Counted from the first letter of the stretch, positions 1 to 9,432 are shown. The stretch: DNA of 64,000 nucleotides from Pseudozobellia thermophila (GCF_900141855.1 NZ_FQYU01000001.1:903402-967401); one strand, 5' to 3'. Notes: generated by a model not told the origin, from the sequence alone. Numbers and translations: made by a program.

Positions 1-81
1 CCTCCAGTGCCCTACTTGGCACCGCTTCCCAAGGAAGTGTATTTCCATGAATTGAAACCGCCCCGTATTTTTGAAGTATAG
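1..81 (+). CDS. C-terminal end of an unknown protein (partial)
   Basis: An open frame runs in from the left edge and gives 26 residues before a TAG at 79-81. The residues are proline- and charge-rich and end in ...PPRIFEV, and codon use matches the neighbours. The gene ends 75 bp before the TonB receptor on the same strand, so it could be an upstream neighbour in the same transcript. Too little is present to name a family. It could also be a chance open frame at the edge. Confidence 0.45.
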   Translation, partial: PPVPYLAPLPKEVYFHELKPPRIFEV

Positions 82-156
82 ATTCCCAATAAGTCAAAAT
101 GATCTTGGTCGCTATAATTAGGGCCAATAGGCAATACTACTTCAAAACCCATTTAA

Positions 157-2334
157 ATGAAAATACGATTATTTATGGTGCTGTCCCTGTTGGGGATGGC
201 ATCCGTTCTTGCGCAGAACACACTTGATATTACGGTAAGGGATTCCCTCGACAAGGAACCTTTAATGGGGGTTACCGCCGTTTTGGAGGGCCTCGGCAAG
301 GGAGCCATCTCCAATGAAAAGGGAGAGATCCACATAGAAAACATACCTGATGGCACATATGAACTTCGGTTGAGCTATGTCGGATATGCCACCGTAAAAC
401 GCACCTTGCGTTTTCCCATTGATGGTACAGGGGAAGAACGCACCTTTTACCTACTTCCCCAAGTGGAGGAAATGGAAGAGGTTACCTTGGTGTCTACCAG
501 GAGTACAAGGACCATAGCCGACATCCCTACGCGGGTCGAGGTCATAGCCGGGGAAGAACTCTCGGAAAAAGGAAACATGAAACCCGGCGATATCCGTATG
601 CTGCTCAACGAGAGCACGGGCATCAGGACACAGCAGACCTCGGCCACGAGCTACAATTCAAGTATTAGGATCCAGGGCTTGGACGGCAAGTACACCCAGT
701 TGCTCCGAGATGGGTTTCCCCTGTACTCGGGCTTTGCGAGCGGACTCAGTTTGATGCAGATCGCACCCTTGGACCTAAAACAGGTAGAAGTGGTCAAGGG
801 ATCGAGTTCGACCCTTTACGGGGGCGGGGCCATTGCCGGATTGGTCAACCTGATCTCAAAGACCCCGGAAGATGAGCCCGAGCTGAGCTTTATGGCCAAT
901 GGAACCTCGGCCCTGGGGCTAGACCTGAGCGGTTTCTATTCGCAAAAGTTCAATAAGGTCGGGACGACCGTTTTTGCCTCATATAACCTGGGTACGCCCT
1001 ACGATCCCGCCGATATCGGCTTGACGGCCATTCCCGAGTTCGACCGCTTTACCCTGAACCCCAAGCTGTACGTGTACCTGGGCGAAGAGACCGAATTAAT
1101 GGTGGGTGTCAACGCCATTTGGGAAGACCGCCTAGGTGGGAATATGGACTATGTGAAGGGCGAGGTTGCCGACAACGCTTATTTCGAGTCGAACGAAACC
1201 GAGCGGGTCTCCACCCAACTGGGGTTCAAACATGCCTTTGATGGTCAAAACCGCTTGGAGTTCAAGAACAGTTTCAGCTATTACGACCGAAATATCGAAA
1301 TTCCCGATTTTACCTTTTCGGGATACCAGCATTCCTCCTTTAGTGAACTGAACTATTCGAACCATGTGGAAGAGGGACTTGAATGGGTCTTTGGGGCCAA
1401 CCTATGGACGGAGGACTTTGACGGAACCCAGGGGGATAATGTCGGGGCACTGGACCATTCGTACCAGATTTTCGGACTTTTTGCCCAGAACCTATGGCCC
1501 ATAGACGAAAGGATAACGCTTGAAACCGGTTTTCGCACCGACTTTCATTCCGATTACGGGGCCGTGGCCCTGCCCCGACTGTCCGTACTCTACGAGCCCA
1601 GCCAGGCACTGACCTTTCGTTTGGGCGGGGGTATGGGGTATAAGACCCCCACTGTATTTACCGAGGATGCCGAACGCCTGCAGTTTAGGAACGTGTTGCC
1701 CATAGACACGGATGAGGCCGACCTCGAACGCTCCGTGGGCGGTAATTTTGACATCAACTACAAATGGGTCCCCCTGCCCGGGGTGACCCTGTCGATCAAT
1801 ACCCTCCTTTTTTACACCAAGATCAACGACCCCATGCTACTGGAACCCGATGGGAACGGATTCTATAGTTTCCTACAACCCAAAGGCTATGTCGATACCC
1901 AAGGGGCCGAGGTAAACCTTAAGGTCAAGTATGGCGATCTTAAGTTGTTTACCGGCTATACCCATGCCAAGGTCCAACAACATCAGAACGGAACGGTCTC
2001 CGATTTTCCCTTGGTGGCCAAACACCGATTGAACAATGTGCTGATGTACGAAAAGGAGGAGAACTTTTGGGTGGGCCTCGAGGCGTATTATTACAGTCCG
2101 CAAAAACTGAGTACCGGGGAAACCGGACAATCGTACTGGATCATGGGGCTTATGAGCGAAAAGAGGCTGGGGGAGCATTTTTCGGTGTTCTTGAATTTTG
2201 AGAATTTTCTGGATACCCGACAAACCCGCTTCGACACCATTTATACCGGAAACATTGCTGACCCACAGTTTCTTGATATCTATGCACCGGTCGATGGTTT
2301 TGTGGTCAACGGTGGCTTTAAGATCAAAATATAG
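157..2334 (+). CDS. TonB-dependent outer-membrane receptor
   Basis: 725 residues. The first 19 form a signal peptide ending in VLA before Q. Residues about 22-105 are a carboxypeptidase-regulatory-like (CarboxypepD_reg-like) domain, common in Bacteroidota receptors. The plug domain follows at about 115-240, with the typical run RIQGLDGKYTQLLRDG and a GGGAIAGLVNLIS segment. The rest is a beta-barrel ending in an aromatic/charged C-terminus (GGFKIKI). It should import a metal chelate or other large nutrient using TonB energy. The layout resembles siderophore and metal-complex receptors (FecA/CirA type) more than SusC, since it is shorter than 1000 residues and no SusD partner follows. The substrate cannot be read from sequence. 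A strong terminator follows directly, so it is probably transcribed alone or with the partial gene upstream. Confidence 0.93.
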   Translation: MKIRLFMVLSLLGMASVLAQNTLDITVRDSLDKEPLMGVTAVLEGLGKGAISNEKGEIHIENIPDGTYELRLSYVGYATVKRTLRFPIDGTGEERTFYLLPQVEEMEEVTLVSTRSTRTIADIPTRVEVIAGEELSEKGNMKPGDIRMLLNESTGIRTQQTSATSYNSSIRIQGLDGKYTQLLRDGFPLYSGFASGLSLMQIAPLDLKQVEVVKGSSSTLYGGGAIAGLVNLISKTPEDEPELSFMANGTSALGLDLSGFYSQKFNKVGTTVFASYNLGTPYDPADIGLTAIPEFDRFTLNPKLYVYLGEETELMVGVNAIWEDRLGGNMDYVKGEVADNAYFESNETERVSTQLGFKHAFDGQNRLEFKNSFSYYDRNIEIPDFTFSGYQHSSFSELNYSNHVEEGLEWVFGANLWTEDFDGTQGDNVGALDHSYQIFGLFAQNLWPIDERITLETGFRTDFHSDYGAVALPRLSVLYEPSQALTFRLGGGMGYKTPTVFTEDAERLQFRNVLPIDTDEADLERSVGGNFDINYKWVPLPGVTLSINTLLFYTKINDPMLLEPDGNGFYSFLQPKGYVDTQGAEVNLKVKYGDLKLFTGYTHAKVQQHQNGTVSDFPLVAKHRLNNVLMYEKEENFWVGLEAYYYSPQKLSTGETGQSYWIMGLMSEKRLGEHFSVFLNFENFLDTRQTRFDTIYTGNIADPQFLDIYAPVDGFVVNGGFKIKI

Positions 2335-2362
2335 GGGAAGTAGAAACAATCAAGACGGGTAT

Positions 2363-2399
2363 GGGCACCGATTTCTTCGAAATGGGTGCCCTTTTTTTT
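2363..2399 (+). terminator. Rho-independent terminator after the TonB receptor gene
   Basis: A hairpin with arms GGGCACCGATTT and AAATGGGTGCCC (one mismatch) around a CTTCG loop is followed by eight T residues. It sits 28 bp after the receptor stop codon. Confidence 0.9.
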
Positions 2400-2481
2400 G
2401 GCCCCTACTGGGGGGCTTTGTATAATTGGGGCATGCCAAAATCGTTCGGGGTAGGGTATTCTCATTAAGGAAGCATGTGCT

Positions 2482-2622
2482 CTATTGCAGGCCTTTCCTT
2501 GTTCCGCCTACCTCTCGGGCGTCTTTTTGGTTTTCGAGGGCCGTGAGTAGTTTATGGTAGTGCTCGAAGTATATATCGAAACTGAGCAAGGGCACAGCGT
2601 TGATTTTTTCTCCTTCTCTCAT
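2482..2622 (-). CDS. Possible small protein, 46 residues, unknown
   Basis: An ATG at 2622 opens a 46-residue frame ending with TAG at 2482-2484. The product is soluble and charged, with a short likely helix (YFEHYHKLLTALENQKDA). It starts 26 bp after the thioesterase stop on the same strand, so it could be the last gene of that transcript. Codon use resembles the surrounding genes and the frame stays open upstream of the ATG. No clear ribosome-binding site is visible, although these are often weak in Bacteroidota. No family is recognised. Confidence 0.35.
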   Translation of the reverse strand: MREGEKINAVPLLSFDIYFEHYHKLLTALENQKDAREVGGTRKGLQ

Positions 2623-2648
2623 AACCGTTGAAGGTGCTATACGTTGGA

Positions 2649-3038
2649 TTATAAGACAGGCACCGGATTTTTATGCTCGTCCAGGGCAACAAAGGTGAAC
2701 GCGCCGCAGATGGCCTTTTCCCTATGGTCGGAATACATGTCCTCTACAAAAATATCTACCTGCACCTTTACACTTTTATTCCCCACTTTGACTATGCTAC
2801 CTACCAACTCTATGATTTTTCCGGCGGGGATGGGGTGGTTGAAATCAATGCTGTCGGTACTTACGGTAACCATTCGTTTTCGGCTGAACCGTGTGGCCGT
2901 TATAAAGGCCACTTCGTCCATCAGGCTAAGGGCGGTACCACCGAATAAAGTGTCGTAATGATTGACCGTATTTGGGAATACGGCCTTGAATATTCTGGTT
3001 TTGGATTGTTCTATGCGTTCCGATATATCCATGGTCAT
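2649..3038 (-). CDS. Acyl-CoA thioesterase (YciA-like hot-dog protein)
   Basis: 129 residues of a single hot-dog domain of the YciA/BACH type. The hallmark block NHYDTLFGGTALSLMDEVA is present, with the Asp of MDEVAF in the usual catalytic place. Near the C-terminus lies a CGAFTFVALD strand typical of the family. It should hydrolyse acyl-CoA esters in the cytoplasm. The open frame extends to 3098, but the extra residues are basic and unlike the family. I chose ATG 3038 because an AGGA stretch lies about 12 bp upstream; ATG 3032 is also possible. It lies downstream of metE but behind a hairpin. Confidence 0.85.
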   Translation of the reverse strand: MTMDISERIEQSKTRIFKAVFPNTVNHYDTLFGGTALSLMDEVAFITATRFSRKRMVTVSTDSIDFNHPIPAGKIIELVGSIVKVGNKSVKVQVDIFVEDMYSDHREKAICGAFTFVALDEHKNPVPVL

Positions 3039-3129
3039 TAAATGATAAATTCCTAAAAATTTCTTGGGTCGTGTTTTTCGGGTAAAGTTAATTGTCAAAG
3101 GAGCCCTTTTTTCGTTCCGTGACGAATGG

Positions 3130-3162
3130 TAAAGGGGCCAACGATATACATTGGCCCCTTAA
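3130..3162 (-). terminator. Hairpin terminator after metE
   Basis: GGGGCCAA and TTGGCCCC (8 bp, perfect) flank a 9-nt loop just past the metE stop. On the minus strand it is followed by only TTT, so termination may be partial. Confidence 0.6.
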
Positions 3163-3165
3163 GTT

Positions 3166-5487
3166 TTAATGGGAAGGTTGCTCGATGGCCTCCCTCATTT
3201 GTTGGGCGGCCGCGACCATTACCTTCAAGGCTTCCTTGGTCTCTTTCCAGCCCCTGGTCTTCAATCCGCAATCCGGGTTTACCCAAAGTTTGGATGAAGG
3301 TAGTACTTTTTCGGCTTTTCGCAAGAGCTCCAAAATCTCGTCGGAAGAGGGAACCCGCGGCGAGTGGATGTCGTATACCCCTGGGCCGATGTCGTTCGGA
3401 TAATCGAATTCGTAAAATGCATCCAACAGCTCCATCTGCGACCGGGAACATTCTATGGTAATCACGTCGGCATCCATATCGGCGATATTCTTGATGATAT
3501 CGTTGAACTCCGAATAGCACATGTGGGTATGGATCTGCGTGGTGTCTTTAACCCCGCTTGATGACAGTTTAAAGGCTTTGATGGCCCAGTCCAAATAAGC
3601 GGCCCAATCCCCTTTGCGCAGGGGTAGGCCTTCGCGGATGGCCGGTTCGTCTACCTGTATGATCTTGATGCCCGCCTTTTCGAGGTCGGCTACCTCGTCG
3701 CGAATGGCAAGGGCAATCTGGTTACAGGTTTCGAAACGGGCTTGGTCATCACGCACAAAGGACCACTGCAAAATGGTAACCGGGCCTGTCAGCATTCCCT
3801 TCACGGGCCTTTCCGTTAACGATTGGGCAAAGGAGGTCCAGAATACCGTCATGGGCTTGGGCCGGGAGACATCCCCATAAATGATCGGGGGCTTTACACA
3901 TCGCGATCCGTAGCTTTGCACCCATCCGTTCTGGGTAAAGGCGAAGCCTTCCAGCTGTTCCCCAAAGTATTCGACCATGTCGTTGCGTTCAAATTCCCCG
4001 TGTACGGGCACATCGATGTTTATCCCATCCTGAAAGGAGATGACCTTTGCGGTTTCCTTTTTTAGGAATTCGATGTAGTCGTGCTCGTTGAGGCTTCCTT
4101 TTTTGAACATTGCCCGGGCCTGTCTTACCTCCTTGGTCTGGGGAAAGGAACCTATGGTCGTCGTGGGGTAGAGGGGCAGTTTTAAGCTTTGCCCCTGAAG
4201 GATTTTCCTTTTTTCAAAAGGCGATTGGCGATGATAGTCTTTTTTGCCTAGCTGTTCCATGCGTTGTTTTACCTTGGGCTTGTGGATCAGGGCAGACTTC
4301 CTTCTTCGCTGCATAGAGGCCAAGTTGTCCAAATAAAGGGGGGCTTGCCTGAAGTCCGGTGTACCCGCGAGCCGTTTTAGGCCTTCCAGCTCTTCCAGTT
4401 TTTGCTTGGCAAAGGCCATCCAATCCTTGACTTCCTTTGGGAGTACCTGTTCGTTTGTTTCGAGATCCAGGTCGTTCGGAACGTGCAACAGGGAACACGA
4501 AGGGGAAATAATGACGCGCTCTTCGTCCAATCGCGATGCGGCCTTCTGAATGTGCCTTAGCGAGTTTTCAAAATCGTTCTTCCATACATTGCGCCCATCG
4601 ACCACGCCTAATGACAAGGATGTCTTTTTGTTAAGTTTGCCGCTGGTCAGGATCCCGTCTAACTGGTGGGGTGCCCGTTTCAGGTCGAGGTGCAGGGCAC
4701 AAACGGGTAGCGAGAGTACGGTGTCGAGGTTGTTCCCATAATCGCCAAAATAGCTGGCCAGTAAAATCTTGAGGGAGGGAAAGTGTTCCGCGATTTCCTC
4801 GTATGTGCGTTCGATTGCCGCCCGTTCTTCGTTCGTCAGGTCGATGGAAAGGATGGGCTCGTCAAATTGCACCCAAGTGGCACCCGCCTCTTCCAGCTTA
4901 TTTAAGAGGGTGTGATAGACGGGAAGGAGTTTGGGCAGCAGGCTGATCCGATGGAAGCCCTCTTCCTTTTCCTTTCCCAGCAACAAGTAGGTGACGGGGC
5001 CCAAAAGCACCGGTTTGGTGTGTATGCCCAAGGCCTTGGCCTCGATGAACCCATCGATGGGTTTAGTGGAAAGCAGATGGAAGTCCTGCTCCTTGTCGAA
5101 CTCCGGTACAATGTAGTGGTAGTTGGTGTCGAACCACTTGGTCATTTCCATGGCGGTGACATCTAAGCCCTCTTTCTGCAGGCCCCTTGCCATGGCGAAA
5201 TAAAGATCTAGGGGATGCCCTCCGGCTTCTTGTACACTCTTGTACCGGTCAGGAATCGCACCGACCATCAAGGTGGTGTCCAGAACGTGGTCGTAGAATG
5301 AAAAATCGTTGGAAGGAATCAGGTCGATTCCCTTTTGTTGTTGGAGCGTCCAGTTTTCCTTTCGGATGCGCTTTCCGGTCTGTAGTAGGTCTTCCAGGGA
5401 AATCTTCCCCGACCAATACTTTTCGCAAGCCCTTTTCAGCTCGCGGTGGGCACCGATTCTCGGGTAGCCCAAATTGCTTGTTTTCAT
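3166..5487 (-). CDS. metE: Cobalamin-independent methionine synthase
   Basis: 773 residues, the usual full length for MetE. It transfers the methyl group of 5-methyltetrahydrofolate (polyglutamate form) to homocysteine, the last step of methionine synthesis, in the cytoplasm. The N-terminus reads KTSNLGYPRIG as in the family. The zinc ligands are all present with the spacing known from E. coli: H655 and C657 (HTHMCYSE), E679 and C740 (NPDCGLKTRGW). Two TIM-barrel halves are visible, the second starting near residue 430 (TTTIGSFPQT). The gene stands alone behind a cobalamin riboswitch on the same strand, which predicts repression when vitamin B12 is present. A hairpin ends the gene. Confidence 0.98.
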   Translation of the reverse strand: MKTSNLGYPRIGAHRELKRACEKYWSGKISLEDLLQTGKRIRKENWTLQQQKGIDLIPSNDFSFYDHVLDTTLMVGAIPDRYKSVQEAGGHPLDLYFAMARGLQKEGLDVTAMEMTKWFDTNYHYIVPEFDKEQDFHLLSTKPIDGFIEAKALGIHTKPVLLGPVTYLLLGKEKEEGFHRISLLPKLLPVYHTLLNKLEEAGATWVQFDEPILSIDLTNEERAAIERTYEEIAEHFPSLKILLASYFGDYGNNLDTVLSLPVCALHLDLKRAPHQLDGILTSGKLNKKTSLSLGVVDGRNVWKNDFENSLRHIQKAASRLDEERVIISPSCSLLHVPNDLDLETNEQVLPKEVKDWMAFAKQKLEELEGLKRLAGTPDFRQAPLYLDNLASMQRRRKSALIHKPKVKQRMEQLGKKDYHRQSPFEKRKILQGQSLKLPLYPTTTIGSFPQTKEVRQARAMFKKGSLNEHDYIEFLKKETAKVISFQDGINIDVPVHGEFERNDMVEYFGEQLEGFAFTQNGWVQSYGSRCVKPPIIYGDVSRPKPMTVFWTSFAQSLTERPVKGMLTGPVTILQWSFVRDDQARFETCNQIALAIRDEVADLEKAGIKIIQVDEPAIREGLPLRKGDWAAYLDWAIKAFKLSSSGVKDTTQIHTHMCYSEFNDIIKNIADMDADVITIECSRSQMELLDAFYEFDYPNDIGPGVYDIHSPRVPSSDEILELLRKAEKVLPSSKLWVNPDCGLKTRGWKETKEALKVMVAAAQQMREAIEQPSH

Positions 5488-5493
5488 TGCTAA

Positions 5494-5527
5494 AGCTTTT
5501 ATAAAATTAGATAATTAGATAAAAGCT
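5494..5527. repeat. 9-bp inverted repeat just upstream of the metE start
   Basis: AGCTTTTAT (5494-5502) and ATAAAAGCT (5519-5527) are perfect inverted copies separated by 16 AT-rich bases. They end 7 bp before the metE ATG. In the mRNA they would form a stem next to the start codon, so the element could be part of the riboswitch expression platform or an operator. This is inference. Confidence 0.5.
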
Positions 5528-5659
5528 CCTTAGCTCAACTTCGCAATGCCTTGAACAAATGCAACGCAGGGAAAAGAAACCGGCATAACCGGAAAAAGTT
5601 CAAACGTTCAACTTGCCCTATACGCGAAGGCATCGTCAAAATCCTACAAAGTAGGGACG

Positions 5660-5842
5660 ATATGGGCAGGTATCCTGGCTTGTTCGATCTTTGCCGGCCT
5701 TCTCATTCTTTTTTAATAGAACAATGGCGCGTAGGGCAAAAACGTACTATTCCAAAAACGGAATCGAACTTACAGTTGCGCGTCAGCTCGTGATTTACAC
5801 ACGATTCCCTTTTAATCCCGACACGTGTCGGAAACCCTTATC
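5660..5842 (-). promoter_or_regulatory. Cobalamin (B12) riboswitch controlling metE
   Basis: Read on the minus strand, the segment carries the conserved cobalamin-aptamer blocks in order. GGGAA is the complement of 5805-5809. AGCTGACGCGCAACTGTAA follows (the CAACTGTAA part is 5770-5778). The B12 box AGCCAGGATACCTGCC (5665-5680) is at the 3' side. About 170 nt separate the aptamer from the metE ATG. That leader contains a nested hairpin (ATCGTC...GACGAT, 5632-5661), a short CCGG-loop-CCGG hairpin followed by T-rich sequence, and an inverted repeat at the start codon. Known members bind adenosyl- or methylcobalamin and switch the gene off. Boundaries are approximate. Confidence 0.93.
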
Positions 5843-5958
5843 GTTTTGATAAGAAATTAAGTAAAGAACTTATTTGGTGTAAATGTAGGCAATAATCCGT
5901 TCATTTGCTATAGGCTTATGGAAAGCGCCTTTGCCCCCTGTTTCTTAGACGATCTGGC

Positions 5959-6678
5959 CTAGCGTCTCGACCATATTTCGTACATGGGTTCGCCTTTGCT
6001 GTTTTTTCCTTTATGGTGCCAATCGTCCTCCTTTATCTCATAATCGAATTCAAGGGTCGCCCCGACCCTGGTATTGTCCCGTGAAAAAAATTCGATGTTT
6101 TCGGTGTATTTTCCATCGGTTGAGGTATACGATCCGCCGCCCGTTCCATGGAACTTATAGGTGTCGGTGTTGTAGGCAATCCACTGAAAGCGACCGTCGA
6201 TCAAAAATTTCAGGGTTTTTCGGGGGTTGGTGTCGTCCCGGCGTTCCTGTCCCTCGTCCGGTCCCCTGGTGGCAAAAAGCCATGTGCCGTCAAGTTCTTG
6301 GCGGGTGGGCTCGGCCTTGGTGAATGTCAATGAAGGCCCTGAGCCGAGGGTCAACTTGGAGCCATCGACGACAATGGCCCGGGACCATTCCGATACCTGG
6401 TCCGATTCGTAGTTGGAGTTGAATTCGAGCTTTGTGCTCAATTGGCCGTTTTCGATGCTGTAAAAGCCCCCCTCGGTTTTGATAAACTGGGCGGGCGAGG
6501 TCTCATATACCGTAAGCGTCAGGTAATCGCCCTTTACTTTTAGCTCGTGCCGTTGGCCGTTCTGGTCACTGAAATACACCCCGTCAGCAATCTGGGCGAG
6601 GCATTCCGTTGCACTCGAAATGCTTAGGCAGAAAATTAACAGAAGGGTAAAACCAAAAGAAAGCTTGCTTCGTTTCAT
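5959..6678 (-). CDS. Secreted protein resembling the DUF4488 family
   Basis: 239 residues. An N-terminal signal peptide (hydrophobic LLLIFCLSISS, cleavage probably after CLA in ECLAQ) sends it to the periplasm or cell surface. The C-terminal half, from about residue 130 (GTWLFATRGPD) to the end (YEIWSRR), resembles the lipocalin-like DUF4488 domain: a GTW start, strands around FLIDGRFQWIAYN, then GGGSYTSTDGKYTENIEF. The N-terminal half seems to be a diverged copy of the same beta fold (DGVYFSDQNGQRH). Function is unknown. It stands alone and diverges from speA across a 293-bp AT-rich gap in which I could identify no specific site. Confidence 0.7.
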   Translation of the reverse strand: MKRSKLSFGFTLLLIFCLSISSATECLAQIADGVYFSDQNGQRHELKVKGDYLTLTVYETSPAQFIKTEGGFYSIENGQLSTKLEFNSNYESDQVSEWSRAIVVDGSKLTLGSGPSLTFTKAEPTRQELDGTWLFATRGPDEGQERRDDTNPRKTLKFLIDGRFQWIAYNTDTYKFHGTGGGSYTSTDGKYTENIEFFSRDNTRVGATLEFDYEIKEDDWHHKGKNSKGEPMYEIWSRR

Positions 6679-6971
6679 CGATAGGGGTTTTATAATTATT
6701 GTTAAAAGTTAATCAATTGTCAATGAGTTTGTTGTAGTTAAAAATACTATAAAATTTGAATCGGAAAATCTATTTTTGGCTTTTTGTCGTAATTTCCCTC
6801 CAAGCCCTTGTTTTTTGAGATATTTTGTTTTCATTTGTTCCCATGTTTTAAGTACATGACACTAGCTCAAAATTTATAGAATTAGGTATTGTATTAATTG
6901 TTTTATTTATCGTGTTGTTTATTTCTTGGTGACCCCTATATATTCCATTGACCAATGCAACTTTTATTTAG

Positions 6972-8432
6972 ATGAATACCAAATACATCGATCTGATCGA
7001 TCAGACCTATTACTTCCCTCAAGAAGAGTTTACCCTTCAGGAAGAGTTTCTCCGTTTTCATGGCATCCCATTGAATGAACTGGTAGAAAAATACGGAAGT
7101 CCGTTAAAGTTCACGTACCTTCCTAAAATATCACAGAATATCAACCTCGCAAAACAGTGGTTCGCAAACGCCATTGAAAAGCACGGCTATAAAGGCAGGT
7201 ACCATTACTGCTACTGTACCAAAAGCTCGCATTTTCAACATGTACTGCACGAGGTATTGAACAACGAAGTGCATATCGAGACCTCGTCGGCCTTTGATAT
7301 CGACATAGTCGAGCGGCTCAAGGCGGCGGGAAGGCTTAAGGACGATACTTACATTATCTGCAACGGGTTCAAACGGGAACGGTATATCGAAAATATCGGC
7401 CGATTGATCAACGAAGGGCATCAGAACTGTTTGCCGATTATAGACAATTATGAAGAATTGGACCTGCTTTGCGATGAGATCAAGGACGATTTTCAGGTGG
7501 GGATCCGTATTGCTTCGGAAGAAGAGCCCAAATTCGAATTTTATACCTCGCGGTTGGGTATCGGATACAAGAATATCGTGCCTTTTTATGAAAACCAGAT
7601 AAAGGATAACGACAAGGTAGAGCTTAAAATGCTACATTTCTTTATCAATACCGGTATTCGTGACAATTCGTACTATTGGAACGAATTGTTAAAATGCCTA
7701 AAGGTCTACATAAAGCTCAAAAAAATATGCCCGAGCCTCGACAGTTTGAATATCGGGGGAGGCTTCCCCACAAAGAACTCCCTGGCCTTTGAGTACGATT
7801 ATCAATATATGATCGACGAGATCATCAATCAGATCAATATAGCCTGTAAGGAGGCCAATGTCGCCGTACCCCATATTTTTACGGAGTTCGGTAGCTTTAC
7901 CGTGGGCGAGAGCGGTGGGGCCATTTACGAGATCCTTTACCAAAAACAGCAGAACGATAGGGAAAAATGGAATATGATCGACTCGTCCTTCATTACCACC
8001 CTGCCCGATACCTGGGCCATCAACAAACGCTTTATCCTTTTGCCGATCAACCGGTGGAACGACGAGTATGAACGCGTGCTGTTGGGCGGCCTTACCTGCG
8101 ACAGTGACGACTATTACAACAGTGAGCAGAACATGAACGCCATTTACCTGCCGAAATTCAAGCGCGACAAACCGCTTTACATCGGTTTTTTCAATACGGG
8201 GGCCTACCAAGAAACGATCGGGGGCTTTGGGGGCTTGCAGCACTGCCTGATACCGCAGCCCAAACATATTTTGATCGATAAGGATGCCAACGGCGAGTTT
8301 ACCTATGAGGTTTTCAGCCAACAGCAGCGTGCCGAAGACCTGCTTTCCATTTTGGGGTACAACGATGCCCCCGAAAAAGAGGGGGAGAAGACCGGCGTAC
8401 TTGACGAAAGGGTAGGCGCGACACCGCACTGA
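6972..8432 (+). CDS. speA: Biosynthetic arginine decarboxylase (PLP fold III)
   Basis: 486 residues of the alanine-racemase-fold (group III/IV) decarboxylase family. The likely PLP lysine is K84 in YCTKSSH. A glycine-rich phosphate-binding motif, LNIGGGFP, follows near residue 260, and the C-terminal domain carries the GLTCDSDD block. It should convert arginine to agmatine with release of CO2. The length is that of the short Bacteroidota SpeA rather than the 650-residue enterobacterial type. Agmatinase follows after 58 bp on the same strand, which supports arginine over diaminopimelate or ornithine as substrate. Confidence 0.9.
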   Translation: MNTKYIDLIDQTYYFPQEEFTLQEEFLRFHGIPLNELVEKYGSPLKFTYLPKISQNINLAKQWFANAIEKHGYKGRYHYCYCTKSSHFQHVLHEVLNNEVHIETSSAFDIDIVERLKAAGRLKDDTYIICNGFKRERYIENIGRLINEGHQNCLPIIDNYEELDLLCDEIKDDFQVGIRIASEEEPKFEFYTSRLGIGYKNIVPFYENQIKDNDKVELKMLHFFINTGIRDNSYYWNELLKCLKVYIKLKKICPSLDSLNIGGGFPTKNSLAFEYDYQYMIDEIINQINIACKEANVAVPHIFTEFGSFTVGESGGAIYEILYQKQQNDREKWNMIDSSFITTLPDTWAINKRFILLPINRWNDEYERVLLGGLTCDSDDYYNSEQNMNAIYLPKFKRDKPLYIGFFNTGAYQETIGGFGGLQHCLIPQPKHILIDKDANGEFTYEVFSQQQRAEDLLSILGYNDAPEKEGEKTGVLDERVGATPH

Positions 8433-8490
8433 TAACAAGTGCTTTTTTTGTTTGACAATTAGTATATAACAACGGATTTAATTTAAAGAG

Positions 8491-9432
8491 ATGAGTACAA
8501 AAAAGAATTACGCCGGTATCCCCGACGAATTCGCACAACTTGAAACGGCAAAGGTAATATTGATCCCTGTGCCCTACGACGGAACAAGTACCTGGGGCAA
8601 AGGTTCCGACAAAGGGCCCCAAGCGTTTTTGGAAGCTTCCGAGAATATGGAACTTTATGACATCGAGACCGATACCGAAGTATATGAACAGGGCATTTAC
8701 CTGGCCGATCCCATTACCGACAACAGTTCTCCGGAAGCCATGGTGAATGCGGTGCACAAGACCGCCAAGGAGTACATTAAACGAAACAAGTTCGTAACCT
8801 TGGTAGGGGGCGAACATTCGATATCGATAGGAACGATAAGGGCCTTTAACGAATGCTTCGATAACTTGACGGTTTTGCATATCGACGCCCATGCCGATTT
8901 AAGGGAGTCTTATCAGGGTAGCCGATACAACCATGCCTGCGCGGTTCACGAAGCCGGCCAGACCACAAATTTGGTACAGGTGGGAATCCGTTCCATGGAT
9001 GCCATAGAAAAAACCTTTATGGACGAGGAAAAGGTGTTCTTTGCCCACGATATGGTCAATGACGAGTATTGGATGGACAAGGTGGTCGAAGCCCTGACCG
9101 ATAACGTACTCATCACTTTCGATCTCGATGCCTTGGATCCTTCCATAATGCCCTCTACCGGAACACCGGAGCCTGGGGGACTTTTTTGGTACGAAACCCT
9201 CGATTTTTTAAGGCAGGTATTCAAGGAAAAGAACGTCGTAGGTTTTGACATGGTCGAACTTTGCCCCAACGAGCACGACAAAAGTGCCGATTTCTTGGCC
9301 GCCAAATTGTACTACAAAATGTTGAGCTATAAGTTTATGGGCGAAGCCGTCGACGACGATTTCGACAATACCTACGATATGGAGTATAAAGCAGGAAATT
9401 CAAATTTAAAGTTCGATGACGATGAAGACTAA
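8491..9432 (+). CDS. speB: Agmatinase (ureohydrolase family)
   Basis: 313 residues. All manganese ligands of the arginase/agmatinase fold are visible: H109 (GGEHS), D132, H134 and D136 (DAHADL), D211 and D213 (FDLDALDPS). It should hydrolyse agmatine, the product of the upstream enzyme, to putrescine and urea. The C-terminus ends in an acidic tail (KFDDDED). Its last 17 bp overlap the next gene, implying translational coupling. Its place between a decarboxylase and a deoxyhypusine-synthase-like gene argues for agmatinase rather than arginase or formimidoylglutamase. Confidence 0.92.
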   Translation: MSTKKNYAGIPDEFAQLETAKVILIPVPYDGTSTWGKGSDKGPQAFLEASENMELYDIETDTEVYEQGIYLADPITDNSSPEAMVNAVHKTAKEYIKRNKFVTLVGGEHSISIGTIRAFNECFDNLTVLHIDAHADLRESYQGSRYNHACAVHEAGQTTNLVQVGIRSMDAIEKTFMDEEKVFFAHDMVNDEYWMDKVVEALTDNVLITFDLDALDPSIMPSTGTPEPGGLFWYETLDFLRQVFKEKNVVGFDMVELCPNEHDKSADFLAAKLYYKMLSYKFMGEAVDDDFDNTYDMEYKAGNSNLKFDDDED

